From positions 1 through 64,000 of the forward strand of contig NZ_VELE01000006.1 of assembly GCF_007681555.1 (NCBI RefSeq): a stretch of 64,000 nt of DNA, given 5' to 3'. Of the stretch, positions 1-8,865 are shown in pieces; position 1 is the stretch's first letter, and the number at the start of each line of letters is the position of its first letter. The translations under genes were made by a program, and so were the position numbers. Source of the stretch: Kocuria salsicia. Lineage in GTDB: Bacteria > Actinomycetota > Actinomycetes > Actinomycetales > Micrococcaceae. A model generated the notes under the pieces. It was not told where the DNA came from, did no database searches, and saw only the letters and a program-made list of their open reading frames with translations.

Positions 1-64
1 GCTAGGGGTTCGAGCACGCTCGAAGACAAGCCGCAACGTCGATCAACGTCCGCGGTCAGTACAG

Positions 65-601
65 CTAGTAGAGGAATCCTCCCCGGCCGCGTCTTCGTGC
101 TTTGGCGCGGAGTTCATCCAGTCGTACCAGCACCTCAATCTGAAGTAGGCACGGCCACCCGTGGACCACCAGCCCCAAACCCAAGCAACCCATGGCCCAC
201 CAGGGATGGGCGGAGACCGTGAGAGCAGCTGCGGCCAGCAGATGGATCGCAAGCGACACAGCGTGACTGACCAGTGACCCGGCGGCATCAGACCTGAACG
301 GATTAAGGTCGGCGAAGGACCTGATGGGGCGACGTACCTGCCGGTTCCACCGCGCCCGGTCCAGCACTCGGGCCAGCGAACGTGGCCTGGTCCAGCGAAT
401 CATCGAGGACCCCAGAGCTGTTCGTCGCCACTGGTGGGCGAGCAGCCGCTGGGTGGGACGCCCGTAGAACACGCCCGCCCCGAAGGTCCCGGCGGTCACC
501 AGCCCCACGTACCCGCCCGGGGATCGCGGCACGACGACAACGAAGCCACACGCCAGGACAAGTACGGTCACCAACGCGGCAAAAACACTGGAAATCGTCA
601 T
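65..601 (-). CDS. Small integral membrane protein, CrtO-like (glycosyl-diaponeurosporenoate acyltransferase family)
   Basis: About 178 residues from ATG 601; a TTG at 622 is an alternative start with a GAGAAG element upstream. An N-terminal hydrophobic helix (about residues 4-26) and two more in the last third (about 105-150) mark a membrane protein. The C-terminal pattern 'HGWPCLLQIEVLVRLDEL' resembles the 'YP.L.QRYNR.R' region of CrtO-type acyltransferases, which esterify glycosylated C30 carotenoids in staphylococci. No other carotenoid gene is nearby, so the substrate is unknown and the name is a family resemblance only. It lies 76 bp downstream of the cytidine deaminase gene on the same strand. 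Confidence 0.5.
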   Translation of the reverse strand: MTISSVFAALVTVLVLACGFVVVVPRSPGGYVGLVTAGTFGAGVFYGRPTQRLLAHQWRRTALGSSMIRWTRPRSLARVLDRARWNRQVRRPIRSFADLNPFRSDAAGSLVSHAVSLAIHLLAAAALTVSAHPWWAMGCLGLGLVVHGWPCLLQIEVLVRLDELRAKARRRGRGGFLY

Positions 602-677
602 CCCCGGCAATCCATTTGGCAATCTACGGTCTTCTCAGCGCAGGTCTCGATGCCTGCGCCCCATGGACACTGCTCCA

Positions 678-1109
678 TCACCAGCCGCCGGTAGCCTCAC
701 CCGGGAACACCGTCATCCAGTAGTCCGGCAGCACCTCGCGCAACGACTTCCACACAAGCTGCGTGGGATCGTCCGGCGCCGCGACACCCACCAGCACGTC
801 GGGTCCGTGAACGGCCAGCCTCTCCCGGCACACGCCGCACGGGCTGAGGACCAGGAACCTTCCCGCTTCATCCCGGTGCAAGCACACAGAGGCCACGATC
901 TCCTGGTCGAGCCGGAACGCCGCCGCGTAGGGCTCGATCTCGTGGCACACCTCCACCGCCGGGTTCACCGCATCCGGAGCGGTGCCGGTGAGAACGGCCC
1001 CATCCGCGAGTAGCATCGCAGCAGCCCCGCGCTGGTCGCCCTGAGGAAAGCGAACTTCAATCAGATTCAGACAGGCGTTGACGGTTTCATCCAGTTGCTC
1101 TCGCTTCAT
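678..1109 (-). CDS. Cytidine deaminase-like / blasticidin-S deaminase-type hydrolase
   Basis: 143 residues, typical of the short tetrameric cytidine deaminase family. The zinc site is visible: C-H-E in 'EVCHEIEPYAAAF' (the usual C/H-A-E) and PCxxC in 'LSPCGVCRERL'. The family hydrolytically deaminates cytidine or, in the BSD/blsS branch, blasticidin S. A proline- and glycine-rich tail follows the core. The His in place of Ala next to the proton-shuttle Glu and the long spacer between motifs fit the blasticidin-S-deaminase-like branch rather than housekeeping Cdd. The substrate cannot be settled from the sequence. Confidence 0.75.
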   Translation of the reverse strand: MKREQLDETVNACLNLIEVRFPQGDQRGAAAMLLADGAVLTGTAPDAVNPAVEVCHEIEPYAAAFRLDQEIVASVCLHRDEAGRFLVLSPCGVCRERLAVHGPDVLVGVAAPDDPTQLVWKSLREVLPDYWMTVFPGEATGGW

Positions 1110-1233
1110 ACTGGAACTCTAGGCTGGCGCCAGGACACCTTTGCGGTACCCGCGTGAGCGCGTTCCTGGACACCCGGAATCCCCGCCAATATCGTGCTCA
1201 TCACGACGAACCGGTCACCGGGGCGTTGTCTGC

Positions 1234-1256
1234 CGGAGGCCCTACTGGGGCCTCCG
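1234..1256. terminator. Hairpin downstream of the truncated hydrolase
   Basis: Perfect 9-bp stem CGGAGGCCC / GGGCCTCCG with a 5-nt loop. It sits in the 270-bp space between the dienelactone hydrolase remnant and the deaminase gene, both on the minus strand. There is no clear T tract, so intrinsic termination is only plausible. Confidence 0.4.
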
Positions 1257-1379
1257 CGCTTAGGTGAGGCACCCACTTGCGTGCGGTCTGGTCCGTCCGC
1301 TTCCGGTTCCACGTGCATACACCCATGCGCGACGACGCACTGCACGCCGCGCCCTCTGCCCGGTCATGTCGTCAGACAC

Positions 1380-1955
1380 CTACGCAGAAGCACCCAGGTG
1401 CGCCGCGAAGTAGTCCTCGATCCTCCGCCACGCGTGCTCGCGGTCCTCTCGGGTGCCCCCGAAACCCGCCACGTGCCACAGCGAAGCCAGGGCGGCAGGT
1501 CCCGGCATCGAGTCGTTGAGAAAGGCGTGCCCCGCGCTCGGGTACTCCTGGATGTCGTACCCCACCGAGGCGGCGTCGAGCTTTGCCTCCAGCTTCTGCG
1601 CCGCACCCCGGTTCTGCAGGTCCCGCGCACCGTAGGAACCCACCGCCGGGCAGGCGTGGCCCATGTCCTCGGGGACGGTTCCATAGTTCACGCTCGCCAC
1701 GGCGTAGCGGTCCCGGTCGCAGGTCAGCAGCGCGAAGCCCCCGCCCATGCAGAAGCCGATGATGCCCACGGCCTCGGTGGTCTCCGGCTGGGCGAGCAGC
1801 CACTGCCGGCTGGTCTCGATGTCCACCAGCGCCTTGCCCGTGCCCGTCATCAGGGAACGCATCGTGGCAACCAGGCACCGCCGCGCCCCGCCGTCCGCGT
1901 ACAGGTCCGGGACGACGACCTCGTAGCCCCACCCGGCAATGCGGCCGGGGTTCAT
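1380..1955 (-). pseudogene. Dienelactone hydrolase family protein, 5'-truncated
   Basis: 191 residues against roughly 235-250 for intact dienelactone hydrolases. The alpha/beta-hydrolase triad is still present: Cys in 'GFCMGG', Asp in 'YGARD' and His in 'SAGHAF'. The frame begins at 'MNPGRIAGWGYEVVVPDLY', which aligns with the family only from the strand before 'P-D-L-Y'; about 45-50 N-terminal residues are missing. An in-frame TGA lies directly upstream, and the intact 3' end of the aldolase gene is only 16 bp away. The remnant may still be translated from ATG 1955, but loss of the first strands should prevent folding. It looks like a gene cut when the hpa locus joined this site. Confidence 0.7.
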
Positions 1956-1971
1956 TCATGCCCCGGAGGGC

Positions 1972-2796
1972 TCAGCCCCGGAACGCCCCCGCCAGGTTCC
2001 GTGCCCCGGAAGCCAGCAGGGCGACGTCGGCGCCCACGTTCACGAAGTCCGCGCCCGCGGCGAGGTAGTCCCGCGCCTGGTCCTGCGCGAACGCGTTGAC
2101 GCCCACGAACTTGCCCGCCGCCTGCACCGCGGTGATCACGTGCTTCACGGCGGCGACGACGTCCGGGTGGGTCTGCTGCCCGATCAGCCCCATGGAGGCG
2201 GCGAGGTCCGAGGGGCCCACGAACACGCCGTCCACCCCGTCCACCGCGGCGATCTCCTCGATGCCCGCCACGGCCGCCGCGGACTCCGCCTGCACCACAA
2301 GGGTGATGGTCTCCCGGGCACGCGGCAGGTAGCCGGGGATCCCACCCCAGCGCCCGGAACGCGCCAGTGCCGCACCCACGCCGCGCACGCCCGCGGACGG
2401 GTACGCCACGGACCGGGCTGCGGCCTCCGCCTCGGCCACGGAGTCCACCATGGGCACGATCAGCGACTGCACCCCGAGGTCCAGGTACTGCTTGATGGTG
2501 ACCTCGTCGTTGTCCGGCACCCGCACCACGGAGAGCGTGGGGTAGCCGGCGATCGCGCGCAGCTGCGCCTGGATGGACTCCAGGGACAGGGGCGAGTGCT
2601 CGCCGTCCACCAGGAGGTAGTCGAAGCCCGCACTCGCGCAGATCTCCGCCGCGGTGGGATCCCCCGAGGACAGGAAGATGCCCGTGACCGGGTCCTCCGG
2701 TGTGCGCGGCAGCGCGAAGAGGTCCTTGAGGCTCGGCAGCACGCCGGGCAGGTTGGCGGCGCCTTCAGCGCGGAAAGTGTGGATCAGCTCGTTCAC
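1972..2796 (-). CDS. hpaI: HpcH/HpaI aldolase: 2,4-dihydroxyhept-2-ene-1,7-dioate aldolase
   Basis: 274 residues from a GTG that overlaps the hydratase stop codon (GTGA), which implies translational coupling; GTG 2808 is an alternative. HpaI is a class II, metal-dependent (beta/alpha)8 aldolase that splits the last pathway intermediate into pyruvate and succinate semialdehyde. Hallmarks are 'FDYLLVDGEHSPL', the substrate-binding stretch 'GVRGVGAALARSGRW', the metal-site Glu in 'VVQAES' and 'GVFVGPSDLAASMG'. An N-terminal extension of about 20 residues precedes the core. It is the last gene of the minus-strand hpa operon and retains its full C-terminus. Confidence 0.92.
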   Translation of the reverse strand: MNELIHTFRAEGAANLPGVLPSLKDLFALPRTPEDPVTGIFLSSGDPTAAEICASAGFDYLLVDGEHSPLSLESIQAQLRAIAGYPTLSVVRVPDNDEVTIKQYLDLGVQSLIVPMVDSVAEAEAAARSVAYPSAGVRGVGAALARSGRWGGIPGYLPRARETITLVVQAESAAAVAGIEEIAAVDGVDGVFVGPSDLAASMGLIGQQTHPDVVAAVKHVITAVQAAGKFVGVNAFAQDQARDYLAAGADFVNVGADVALLASGARNLAGAFRG

Positions 2797-3578
2797 TCGA
2801 AGCGACACGTGATGGCTCCCAACTGTCCGTAGTCCGCGTGGACGGTGTCCCCGGGGTGCACCCACATGGGCTTGGTGAAGGACCCGGCAAGCACGATGCT
2901 CCCGGCCTCCAGCGCGTCCCCGTGCGCGGCCAGCTTGTTGGCGAGCCACGCCACGCCGTTCGCGGGGTGGTTGAGCACGGCCGCGGCCACGCCCGTGTCC
3001 TCCAGGGTCTCGTTGCGGTACAGCAGCGCGGAGACCCACCGCAGGTCCACGGCGTCCGGAGCCACGGGGTTGCCGCCGTAGACCATCCCGCCGAGGGCGG
3101 CATTGTCCGAGATGGTGTCCACGATCGTGCGGCCCTCCATCTGGATCCGCGAGCTGAGGATCTCCAGCGCCGGCACCACGTACTCGGTGGCCCGCAGCAC
3201 GTCGAAGATGCTCGTGTGCGGCCCGCGCAGCTCGTCCTTGAGCACGAACGCGAGCTCCACCTCGATCCGCACGTTCGAGTACTGCCCGTGCTCGATCACC
3301 GAGCCGTTCTCGTGCACCTGGTCCGCGAAGATCGCCCCGTAGTCCGGTTCCGTGATCCCCGTGGCCTCCTGCATCACCTTGGAGGTCAGCCCGATCTTCC
3401 GGCCCACCAGCCGCCGCCCGGACTCCTGCGCGCGCCGGCGCCACTCGTTCTGCACCGCGTAGGAGTCCTCCACGGTCATCTCCGGGTAGCGCAGCGTGAG
3501 CCGCTCGATCATCGTGCGGTTCGCCTCCGCGGCGGCCAGTTCGTCCGCGATGGCCACCACGCGTTCCTGGTCAAGCAT
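2793..3578 (-). CDS. hpaH: 2-oxo-hepta-3-ene-1,7-dioate hydratase
   Basis: 261 residues, the normal length for HpaH/MhpD hydratases. The enzyme adds water to 2-oxohept-3-ene-dioate, giving the substrate of HpaI. Family features include '[17 protein letters not shown]', '[12 protein letters not shown]', the metal-binding pair in '[11 protein letters not shown]' and '[26 protein letters not shown]'. ATG 3578 was chosen because it has a good Shine-Dalgarno (AAGGA) and matches the family N-terminus; an in-frame upstream ATG has no homology. The stop overlaps the hpaI start, and hpaD lies 83 bp upstream. Confidence 0.93.
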   Translation of the reverse strand: MLDQERVVAIADELAAAEANRTMIERLTLRYPEMTVEDSYAVQNEWRRRAQESGRRLVGRKIGLTSKVMQEATGITEPDYGAIFADQVHENGSVIEHGQYSNVRIEVELAFVLKDELRGPHTSIFDVLRATEYVVPALEILSSRIQMEGRTIVDTISDNAALGGMVYGGNPVAPDAVDLRWVSALLYRNETLEDTGVAAAVLNHPANGVAWLANKLAAHGDALEAGSIVLAGSFTKPMWVHPGDTVHADYGQLGAITCRFE

Positions 3579-3661
3579 GTCCTTGCCTTTCGGTTGGTCC
3601 GTGCGCCGTGGGCCGCGCCCGCCAGGGTGAACGGGCACGGCTCACGCGTAGGAGGCGGGCC

Positions 3662-4828
3662 TCAGAGCTGGTGGCCCATCTTGTACTCGCCCTGCTTCCA
3701 CTCGGGCATGGACTCCTCGCCCTCCTCGGGGCGCGTGTAGGAGAAGCCGTCCGCGCCGATGGTCACCGCGAGCTCGGAGTCGTCCGTGCGGGAGACGACC
3801 TCCTGCGGGTTGCCGTCCAGGTCCAGCACCAGGGACGCCTCCGTGTACCAGGAGGGGACCACGGGGGTGCCCCACCAGTCGCGGCGCTGGTTGTCGTGGA
3901 CGTCCCACGTGACCACGGGGTTGTCCGGGTCACCGGTGTAGTAGTCCTGCGTGTAGATCTCCACGCGGTGCCCGTCCGGGTCCCGCAGGTACAGGTAGAA
4001 CGCGTTGGACACGCCGTGGCGGCCGGGGCCGCGCTCGATCCGGTCCGACTGGCGCAGCGCACCGAGCTTGTCGCAGATGGCCAGGATGTTGTGCTTCTCG
4101 TGGGTCGCGAAGGCCACGTGGTGCATGCGGGGGCCGTCCCCGCCGGTCATGGCGGTGTCGTGCACGGTGGGCTTGCGGCGCATCCACGCGGCGTACACGG
4201 TGCCCTGCTCGTCCTGGATGTCCTCGGTCACGCGGAAGCCCAGGTCCTGCATGAACTTGGTGGCGCGGGGCACGTCCGGGGTGACCTGGTTGAAGTGGTC
4301 CAGGCGCACCAGTGCGCCCGGGGTGTAGAGGTCGTAGCGCCACGCGAGGCGCTCCACGTGCTCCACGTCGTAGAAGAACTCGTAGGGGAAGCCCAGCGGG
4401 TCCTCCACGCGCACGGACTCGCCGATGCCCTTGGTGAACCCCTCGGGGCGGCGCTCCACGCGGCAACCGAGCTCCTCGTAGAAGGCCACGGCCCTGTCCA
4501 GGTCCTCCGGGGTGCGCACGCGGTAGGAGAACGCCGCCACGGCGGCCACGGGGCCCTGGCGCAGCACCAGGTTGTGGTGGATGAACTCCTCGATCGAACG
4601 CAGGTAGACGGTGTTCGCATCCTCCTCCGTGACCGTGAGCCCCAGCACATCCACGTAGAACTCGCGGGACGTCACGAGGTCCGTGACCACGAGCTCCATG
4701 TACGCGCAGCGCAGGATGTCCGGCGCGGGCACGGAGGGGGTCGTGATGGGGTTGTCGGTGGTGATCGGGGCTTCCTGCGAAACATAGAAGCCCGAGGACG
4801 TCATTGTCCGATCAGCGGGATTCGTCAT
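3662..4828 (-). CDS. hpaD: Homoprotocatechuate (3,4-dihydroxyphenylacetate) 2,3-dioxygenase
   Basis: 388 residues: two vicinal-oxygen-chelate domains of the extradiol dioxygenase family, strongly resembling Brevibacterium fuscum HPCD (365 residues) plus about 23 N-terminal residues. With that offset the iron ligands are His178 ('RLDHF'), His237 ('MHHVAF') and Glu290 ('RVEIYTQ'). The second-sphere acid-base His falls at 223 ('TVHD') and the active-site Tyr at 280. It opens the ring of 3,4-dihydroxyphenylacetate next to the diol, giving 5-carboxymethyl-2-hydroxymuconate semialdehyde. ATG 4828 has AAGGA eight bases upstream; ATG 4804 is a weaker alternative. A strong hairpin lies in the 143-bp gap to hpaE. 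Confidence 0.95.
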   Translation of the reverse strand: MTNPADRTMTSSGFYVSQEAPITTDNPITTPSVPAPDILRCAYMELVVTDLVTSREFYVDVLGLTVTEEDANTVYLRSIEEFIHHNLVLRQGPVAAVAAFSYRVRTPEDLDRAVAFYEELGCRVERRPEGFTKGIGESVRVEDPLGFPYEFFYDVEHVERLAWRYDLYTPGALVRLDHFNQVTPDVPRATKFMQDLGFRVTEDIQDEQGTVYAAWMRRKPTVHDTAMTGGDGPRMHHVAFATHEKHNILAICDKLGALRQSDRIERGPGRHGVSNAFYLYLRDPDGHRVEIYTQDYYTGDPDNPVVTWDVHDNQRRDWWGTPVVPSWYTEASLVLDLDGNPQEVVSRTDDSELAVTIGADGFSYTRPEEGEESMPEWKQGEYKMGHQL

Positions 4829-4892
4829 GGTGTGTCCTTCGTGGTGAGAGTGCCTCGTGATGACAGTGAAAGGGTCGTGGGGGGTCTGGCGC

Positions 4893-4932
4893 CTCCCGCA
4901 GCCGCGGGCCGGGCGGCCCGCGGCGGCGGGAG
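4893..4932 (-). promoter_or_regulatory. Strong hairpin in the hpaE-hpaD intergenic space
   Basis: Inner stem CCGCGGGCC / GGCCCGCGG with a GGGC loop (4902-4923), extended by an outer CTCCCGC / GCGGGAG pair. It lies between two genes of one operon and no T tract follows. A processing, stabilising or attenuating element is likelier than a full terminator. Confidence 0.45.
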
Positions 4933-4971
4933 CGGCGTGGGACCGGCGTGGGAGTGCTGCGTGGGCGGGGC

Positions 4972-6507
4972 TCAGCCGTCCGTCTTGGCGGCGGCGTCCT
5001 CCTGCTTGCCGAACACCGGGTTGTGCACCTCGCCCAGGTTGATGTGCACGGCCTGCTGGTCCGTGTAGAAGTCGATCGAGCGGTAGCCGCCCTCGTGGCC
5101 CAGCCCGGAGGCCTTCACACCGCCGAACGGGGTGCGCAGGTCGCGCACGTTGTTGGAGTTCAGCCACACCATGCCCGCCTCCACGTTCTGCGCGAAGTTG
5201 TGGGCGCGCTTGAGGTCGCTGGTCCAGATGTAGGCGGCCAGGCCGTACTTGGTGTTGTTGGCGAGCTCCAGCGCCTCCTCCTCCGTGTCGAACGGGGTGA
5301 TGGCCACCACCGGACCGAAGATCTCCTCCTGGAAGATCCGGGCGTCCGGCTTGACGTCCACGAACACCGTGGGCGCCACGTAGTTGCCGGTCTCGAAGCC
5401 CTCGGGGCGGCCGCCACCGGCCACCAGGCGGGCCTCCTGCTTGCCGATCTCCACGTAGGACATGACCTTCTCGTAGTGCTCCGGGTGCACCAGGGCGCCC
5501 ACCTCGGTGGACGGGTCCGAGGGCAGACCCACCTTCACCCGCTTGGCCTGCGCGGCGTAGCGCGCCACGAACTCGTCGTAGATCCCGCGCTGCACCAGGA
5601 TGCGCGAGCCCGCGGTGCAGCGTTCGCCGTTGAGGGAGAACACCCCGAATACCGTGGCGTTGATCGCGGCCTCGAGGTCCGCGTCCTCGAAGACCACGGC
5701 CGGGGACTTGCCGCCCAGCTCCATGGACAGGCCCTTGAGGTACGGGGCGGCGTTGCCGAAGATGATCTGGCCCGTGCGGGACTCGCCCGTGAAGGAGATC
5801 AGGGGCACGTCCGGGTGCTTGACCAGGGAGTCACCGGCGTAGCCCTCCTCGCCGAAGCCGTTGACCAGGTTGAACACACCGGCGGGCACGCCGGCCTCCT
5901 CGAAGATCCCCGGCCACAGTGACGCGGACAGCGGGGTGAACTCTGCGGGCTTGAGCACCACGCAGTTGCCGGTGGCCAGGGCGGGCCCCAGCTTCCAGGA
6001 CTCGAGCATGAACGGGGTGTTCCACGGGGTGATCAGACCGGCCACGCCGATGGGCTTGCGGTTCACGTAGTTCACCTGGCGCCCGGGGACCTTGTAGGCG
6101 TCGTCGATCTGGGCGACGACCAGGTCCGCGAAGAAGCGGAAGTTCTCCGCCGCGCGGCGCGCCTGGCCCAGGGCCTGGGTGATGGGCAGCCCGGAGTCAT
6201 AGGACTCCATGGCGGCCAGCTGGTCACCGCGGGACTCCACGATGTCCGCGATCTTGTGCAGGATCCGGGAGCGCTCGCGCGGGAGCATCTTGGGCCAGGG
6301 GCCCTCCTCGAACGCCTTCTTGGCGGCGGCCACGGCGGCCTCGATGTCCGCCTTCTTGCCGGAAGCGGCCGTGATGTAGGGCTCGTTGGTCACGGGGTTG
6401 AGCACGTCGAACGTGTCGCCGTCGATCGAGTCCACCCACTCGCCGCCGATGTAGTGGCGGATGGAATCGGGAAGGTTCTCGGGCTTGGTGTCCTGCAGAG
6501 CGGCCAT
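4972..6507 (-). CDS. hpaE: 5-carboxymethyl-2-hydroxymuconate semialdehyde dehydrogenase
   Basis: 511 residues, NAD-dependent aldehyde dehydrogenase superfamily. It oxidises the HpaD ring-cleavage product to 5-carboxymethyl-2-hydroxymuconate. Visible catalytic residues are Asn163 ('PWNTPF'), Lys186 ('LKPAEF'), Glu263 ('MELGGKSP') and the nucleophile Cys297 ('LNGERCTAG'). The subfamily is supported by overall HpaE-like sequence and by its place between regulator and dioxygenase. ATG 6507 has GAGGAG eight bases upstream. It follows the GntR gene by 50 bp in the same transcription unit. Confidence 0.93.
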   Translation of the reverse strand: MAALQDTKPENLPDSIRHYIGGEWVDSIDGDTFDVLNPVTNEPYITAASGKKADIEAAVAAAKKAFEEGPWPKMLPRERSRILHKIADIVESRGDQLAAMESYDSGLPITQALGQARRAAENFRFFADLVVAQIDDAYKVPGRQVNYVNRKPIGVAGLITPWNTPFMLESWKLGPALATGNCVVLKPAEFTPLSASLWPGIFEEAGVPAGVFNLVNGFGEEGYAGDSLVKHPDVPLISFTGESRTGQIIFGNAAPYLKGLSMELGGKSPAVVFEDADLEAAINATVFGVFSLNGERCTAGSRILVQRGIYDEFVARYAAQAKRVKVGLPSDPSTEVGALVHPEHYEKVMSYVEIGKQEARLVAGGGRPEGFETGNYVAPTVFVDVKPDARIFQEEIFGPVVAITPFDTEEEALELANNTKYGLAAYIWTSDLKRAHNFAQNVEAGMVWLNSNNVRDLRTPFGGVKASGLGHEGGYRSIDFYTDQQAVHINLGEVHNPVFGKQEDAAAKTDG

Positions 6508-6557
6508 GTGATGGCTCCTCGAATCTGTGGCTGCGTCAGTGATTGCTTGTCTGTGGG

Positions 6558-7247
6558 TCACGCGGTGTGCCGTTGCGCCTCGTCCGGCTCCTCGCGGCTG
6601 CTGAGATAGCTGCGCAGGGTGGCCGCACGGTGCTGGCGCACGGCACGCTCCACGGCGTCCGCCGGGGCGTGGGTCTCGATGAGGTGGAGGATCTGGTGGT
6701 GCTCGTTGACCGAGGCGCGGGCGCGCTCCGGGACGAACGAGAACGTGGAGGTCCTCAGGTGGTTGAGGCGTTCCCACTCCACCGTGACCAGGTCGTTGAG
6801 ACGTTCGTTGGGGCACCGGCACGCGAGCACGCGGTGGAACTCGTGGTTGGTCTCCGTGAACGTCTGCGGGTCGAAGTTCTTCAGGGAGGCTTCCATGGAG
6901 GCGTTGAGCTCGCGCGCGTGGGCGAGGTCCTCGGCGGTGATGTGCGCGGCGGACAGCGCGGTGGCCGCGCCCTCCAGGACCGCCAGGACTTCCATGCTGT
7001 AGCTGTACTGCTCGCCGTCCACCATGGACACCCGTGCGCCCACGTTGCGCTCGAACGTCACCAGCCCCTCGGCTTCGAGCCGTCGGATGGCCTCGCGCAC
7101 CGGCACCACGGACATGCCCAGGGTCTCGGCAATGCTCGCGAGCACCAGGCGGTAGCCCGGGGAGAAGGCCTGGGACATGATCTGGGCCTTGATCCAGTCG
7201 TACGCGCGCTGCGCCTTGGAGGGTGCGGCATTCGCGGTCAGGGGCAT
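6558..7247 (-). CDS. GntR-family (FCD/FadR subfamily) transcriptional regulator of the hpa operon
   Basis: 229 residues. An N-terminal winged helix-turn-helix (about 12-75, with 'LASIAETLGMSVVPVREAIRRLEAEGLV') is followed by an all-helical FCD effector domain (about 85-215). Candidate metal or ligand histidines are in 'NHEFHRVL' and 'NEHHQIL'. FCD regulators usually repress catabolic operons until a pathway acid binds. Its position between hpaG and hpaE and two matching ATCGTATAT half-palindromic sites in the divergent promoter region suggest local autoregulation. The inducer is unknown; a hydroxyphenylacetate or pathway intermediate is a reasonable guess. Confidence 0.85.
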   Translation of the reverse strand: MPLTANAAPSKAQRAYDWIKAQIMSQAFSPGYRLVLASIAETLGMSVVPVREAIRRLEAEGLVTFERNVGARVSMVDGEQYSYSMEVLAVLEGAATALSAAHITAEDLAHARELNASMEASLKNFDPQTFTETNHEFHRVLACRCPNERLNDLVTVEWERLNHLRTSTFSFVPERARASVNEHHQILHLIETHAPADAVERAVRQHRAATLRSYLSSREEPDEAQRHTA

Positions 7248-7294
7248 GTGGTCCTCGGTTCGGTTCGGTGGGTTCGGGGGGGGTCAGGCGCGGG

Positions 7295-8827
7295 TCACTC
7301 GGAGGGCGGCGGGTTCTCGGCCAGCCACTGCTGGAACTTCTGCTTCCACTCCCCCGTGGGCGGGAACAGCCCGTCCACCGGGTGGCCCTCGGCCACGCGC
7401 TCGGCCACCCAGGCGTCCTCGTGCTCCTTGGCCAGGGCATCCTGGGCCACCTCCTCGGCGAGCTCTCGCGGGATCACGACGACGCCGTCGTCGTCCCCCA
7501 CGACCACGTCACCCGGGAGCACCGTGACGTTGCCACAGGCCACGGCCACGTCCGACTCCCACGGCACGTGCCGCCGGCCGAGCACGGCAGGGTTGGGGCC
7601 CTTGCAGAACACGGGCAGCCCGATCTCCTGCACCGCCGCATAGTCACGCACGCCGCCGTCCGTGACCACACCGGCCGCGCCGTTGTGGCGGGCCCGCAGC
7701 GCGAGGACGTCACCGAGGGTCGCGGACCCGGTCTCCCCGCGCGCCTCGATCACGATCACCTCGCCCTCGCCCACGGCGTCGAACGCTCGTTTCTGGGCGT
7801 TGTAGCCACCGCCGTGGGCCTTGAAGAGGTCCTCGCGGTTGGGCACGAAGCGCAGGGTCTTGGCGGTGCCCACCAGCTTGGTCCCGGGGGTCTGCGGGAA
7901 GACGTCCGCGACCACCACGTTGTTCAGCCCGCGCTTGCGCAGCTGGGCGGAGAGGCCCGCGGTGGGGGCCTTGTCGAGCTTCGCCCGTAGCGCCGGGCTG
8001 AGCGCGTGCTCCCCGCCCTGCTCGGGCAGGCCCGCGGACTCGCGCGAGCCCCACGCCTCCTCGCGCTGGGTGTCGTTCACGGCGGGCATCGCACCCAGGC
8101 CCTCGTCGAAGCGCTCGTGGCCTTCGGTCACGCGGCTGAGCAGGCGGCCGGACGACGGCGCTCCGGCCGCGGTCGGCGCGTCCACCTCCACCTCCACGAC
8201 GTCCCCGGGCTGCGCGACGGAAGAACCGGCGGGGGTGCCCGTGAGGATCACGTCCCCCTCCTCCAGGGTCACGTGCTGGGAGAGGTCCGCCACGAACTGG
8301 GCCAGCGGGAAGATCATGTTCTCGGGGGCCGTGGTGTCCTCCTGGACCACCTGGCCGTTGAGCCACGTGCGCACGCGCAGCTGCTCCGGCGAGACCTCGC
8401 GGGCGTCGATGAGGGAGGGGCCCAGGGAGGTGTAGCCGTCCCGGCCCTTGTTGCGCAGGTTGGAGCCCTTGTCCGCGGCGCGCAGGTCGTAGAGGCCCCA
8501 GTCGTTCGAGGCTGTGACTGCCGCCACATGGCTCCAGGCGTCCTCGAGGGACACGTTGCGGGCGGGCGAGCCGATCACCAGGGCAATCTCCCCCTCGAAG
8601 GCCAGCAGCTCGGTGCCCGCGGGGCGCTCCACGGCGGCACCGGACCCGGCCAGGGAGCTGGCGGGCTTGAGGAAGTAGGACGGCACGGCGGGCTTGCGAC
8701 CGCGCTGGGCCGCGCGGGACTCATAGGCCACGTGCACGGCGACGATCTTGCCGGGCCGCACCGGGACGGGCTGCACCTCACCGGCTCCGACGGACGGGTT
8801 CTGAGCGTTCTGCGGGTTCTCGGTCAC
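7295..8827 (-). CDS. hpaG: Two-domain FAH-family (HpaG-like) isomerase/decarboxylase fused to an RraA-like domain
   Basis: 510 residues in one uninterrupted frame. Residues about 25-235 form a fumarylacetoacetate-hydrolase fold, with metal ligands in 'LAFEGEIALVIG' and the catalytic stretch 'NDWGLYDLR...NKGRDGYTSLGP'. After a linker of about 50 residues, 290-480 form an RraA / HMG-CHA aldolase-like domain with the active-site pattern 'VVTDGGVRDYAAV' and 'GDVVVGDDDGVVVIP'. Classical HpaG instead has two FAH domains, one decarboxylating and one isomerising. RraA-family aldolases can decarboxylate oxaloacetate, so this half may take the decarboxylation step; that is inference. It is the first gene of the operon. 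Confidence 0.85.
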   Translation of the reverse strand: MTENPQNAQNPSVGAGEVQPVPVRPGKIVAVHVAYESRAAQRGRKPAVPSYFLKPASSLAGSGAAVERPAGTELLAFEGEIALVIGSPARNVSLEDAWSHVAAVTASNDWGLYDLRAADKGSNLRNKGRDGYTSLGPSLIDAREVSPEQLRVRTWLNGQVVQEDTTAPENMIFPLAQFVADLSQHVTLEEGDVILTGTPAGSSVAQPGDVVEVEVDAPTAAGAPSSGRLLSRVTEGHERFDEGLGAMPAVNDTQREEAWGSRESAGLPEQGGEHALSPALRAKLDKAPTAGLSAQLRKRGLNNVVVADVFPQTPGTKLVGTAKTLRFVPNREDLFKAHGGGYNAQKRAFDAVGEGEVIVIEARGETGSATLGDVLALRARHNGAAGVVTDGGVRDYAAVQEIGLPVFCKGPNPAVLGRRHVPWESDVAVACGNVTVLPGDVVVGDDDGVVVIPRELAEEVAQDALAKEHEDAWVAERVAEGHPVDGLFPPTGEWKQKFQQWLAENPPPSE

Positions 8828-8865
8828 GGCGAGGGCCTCCTCGGATCATCAGAATGTTATTCGAA

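Noticed and set aside
9-24. Inverted repeat TTCGAGC-AC-GCTCGAA as a terminator of the CrtO-like gene
   Set aside because: The loop would be only two bases, the stem is short, and there is no T tract; it may be a chance palindrome.
1194-2099. 301-codon plus-strand frame opposite the dienelactone hydrolase remnant
   Set aside because: High G+C shadow frame: Arg/Pro/His-rich with no motifs, and antisense to clearly recognisable coding sequence.
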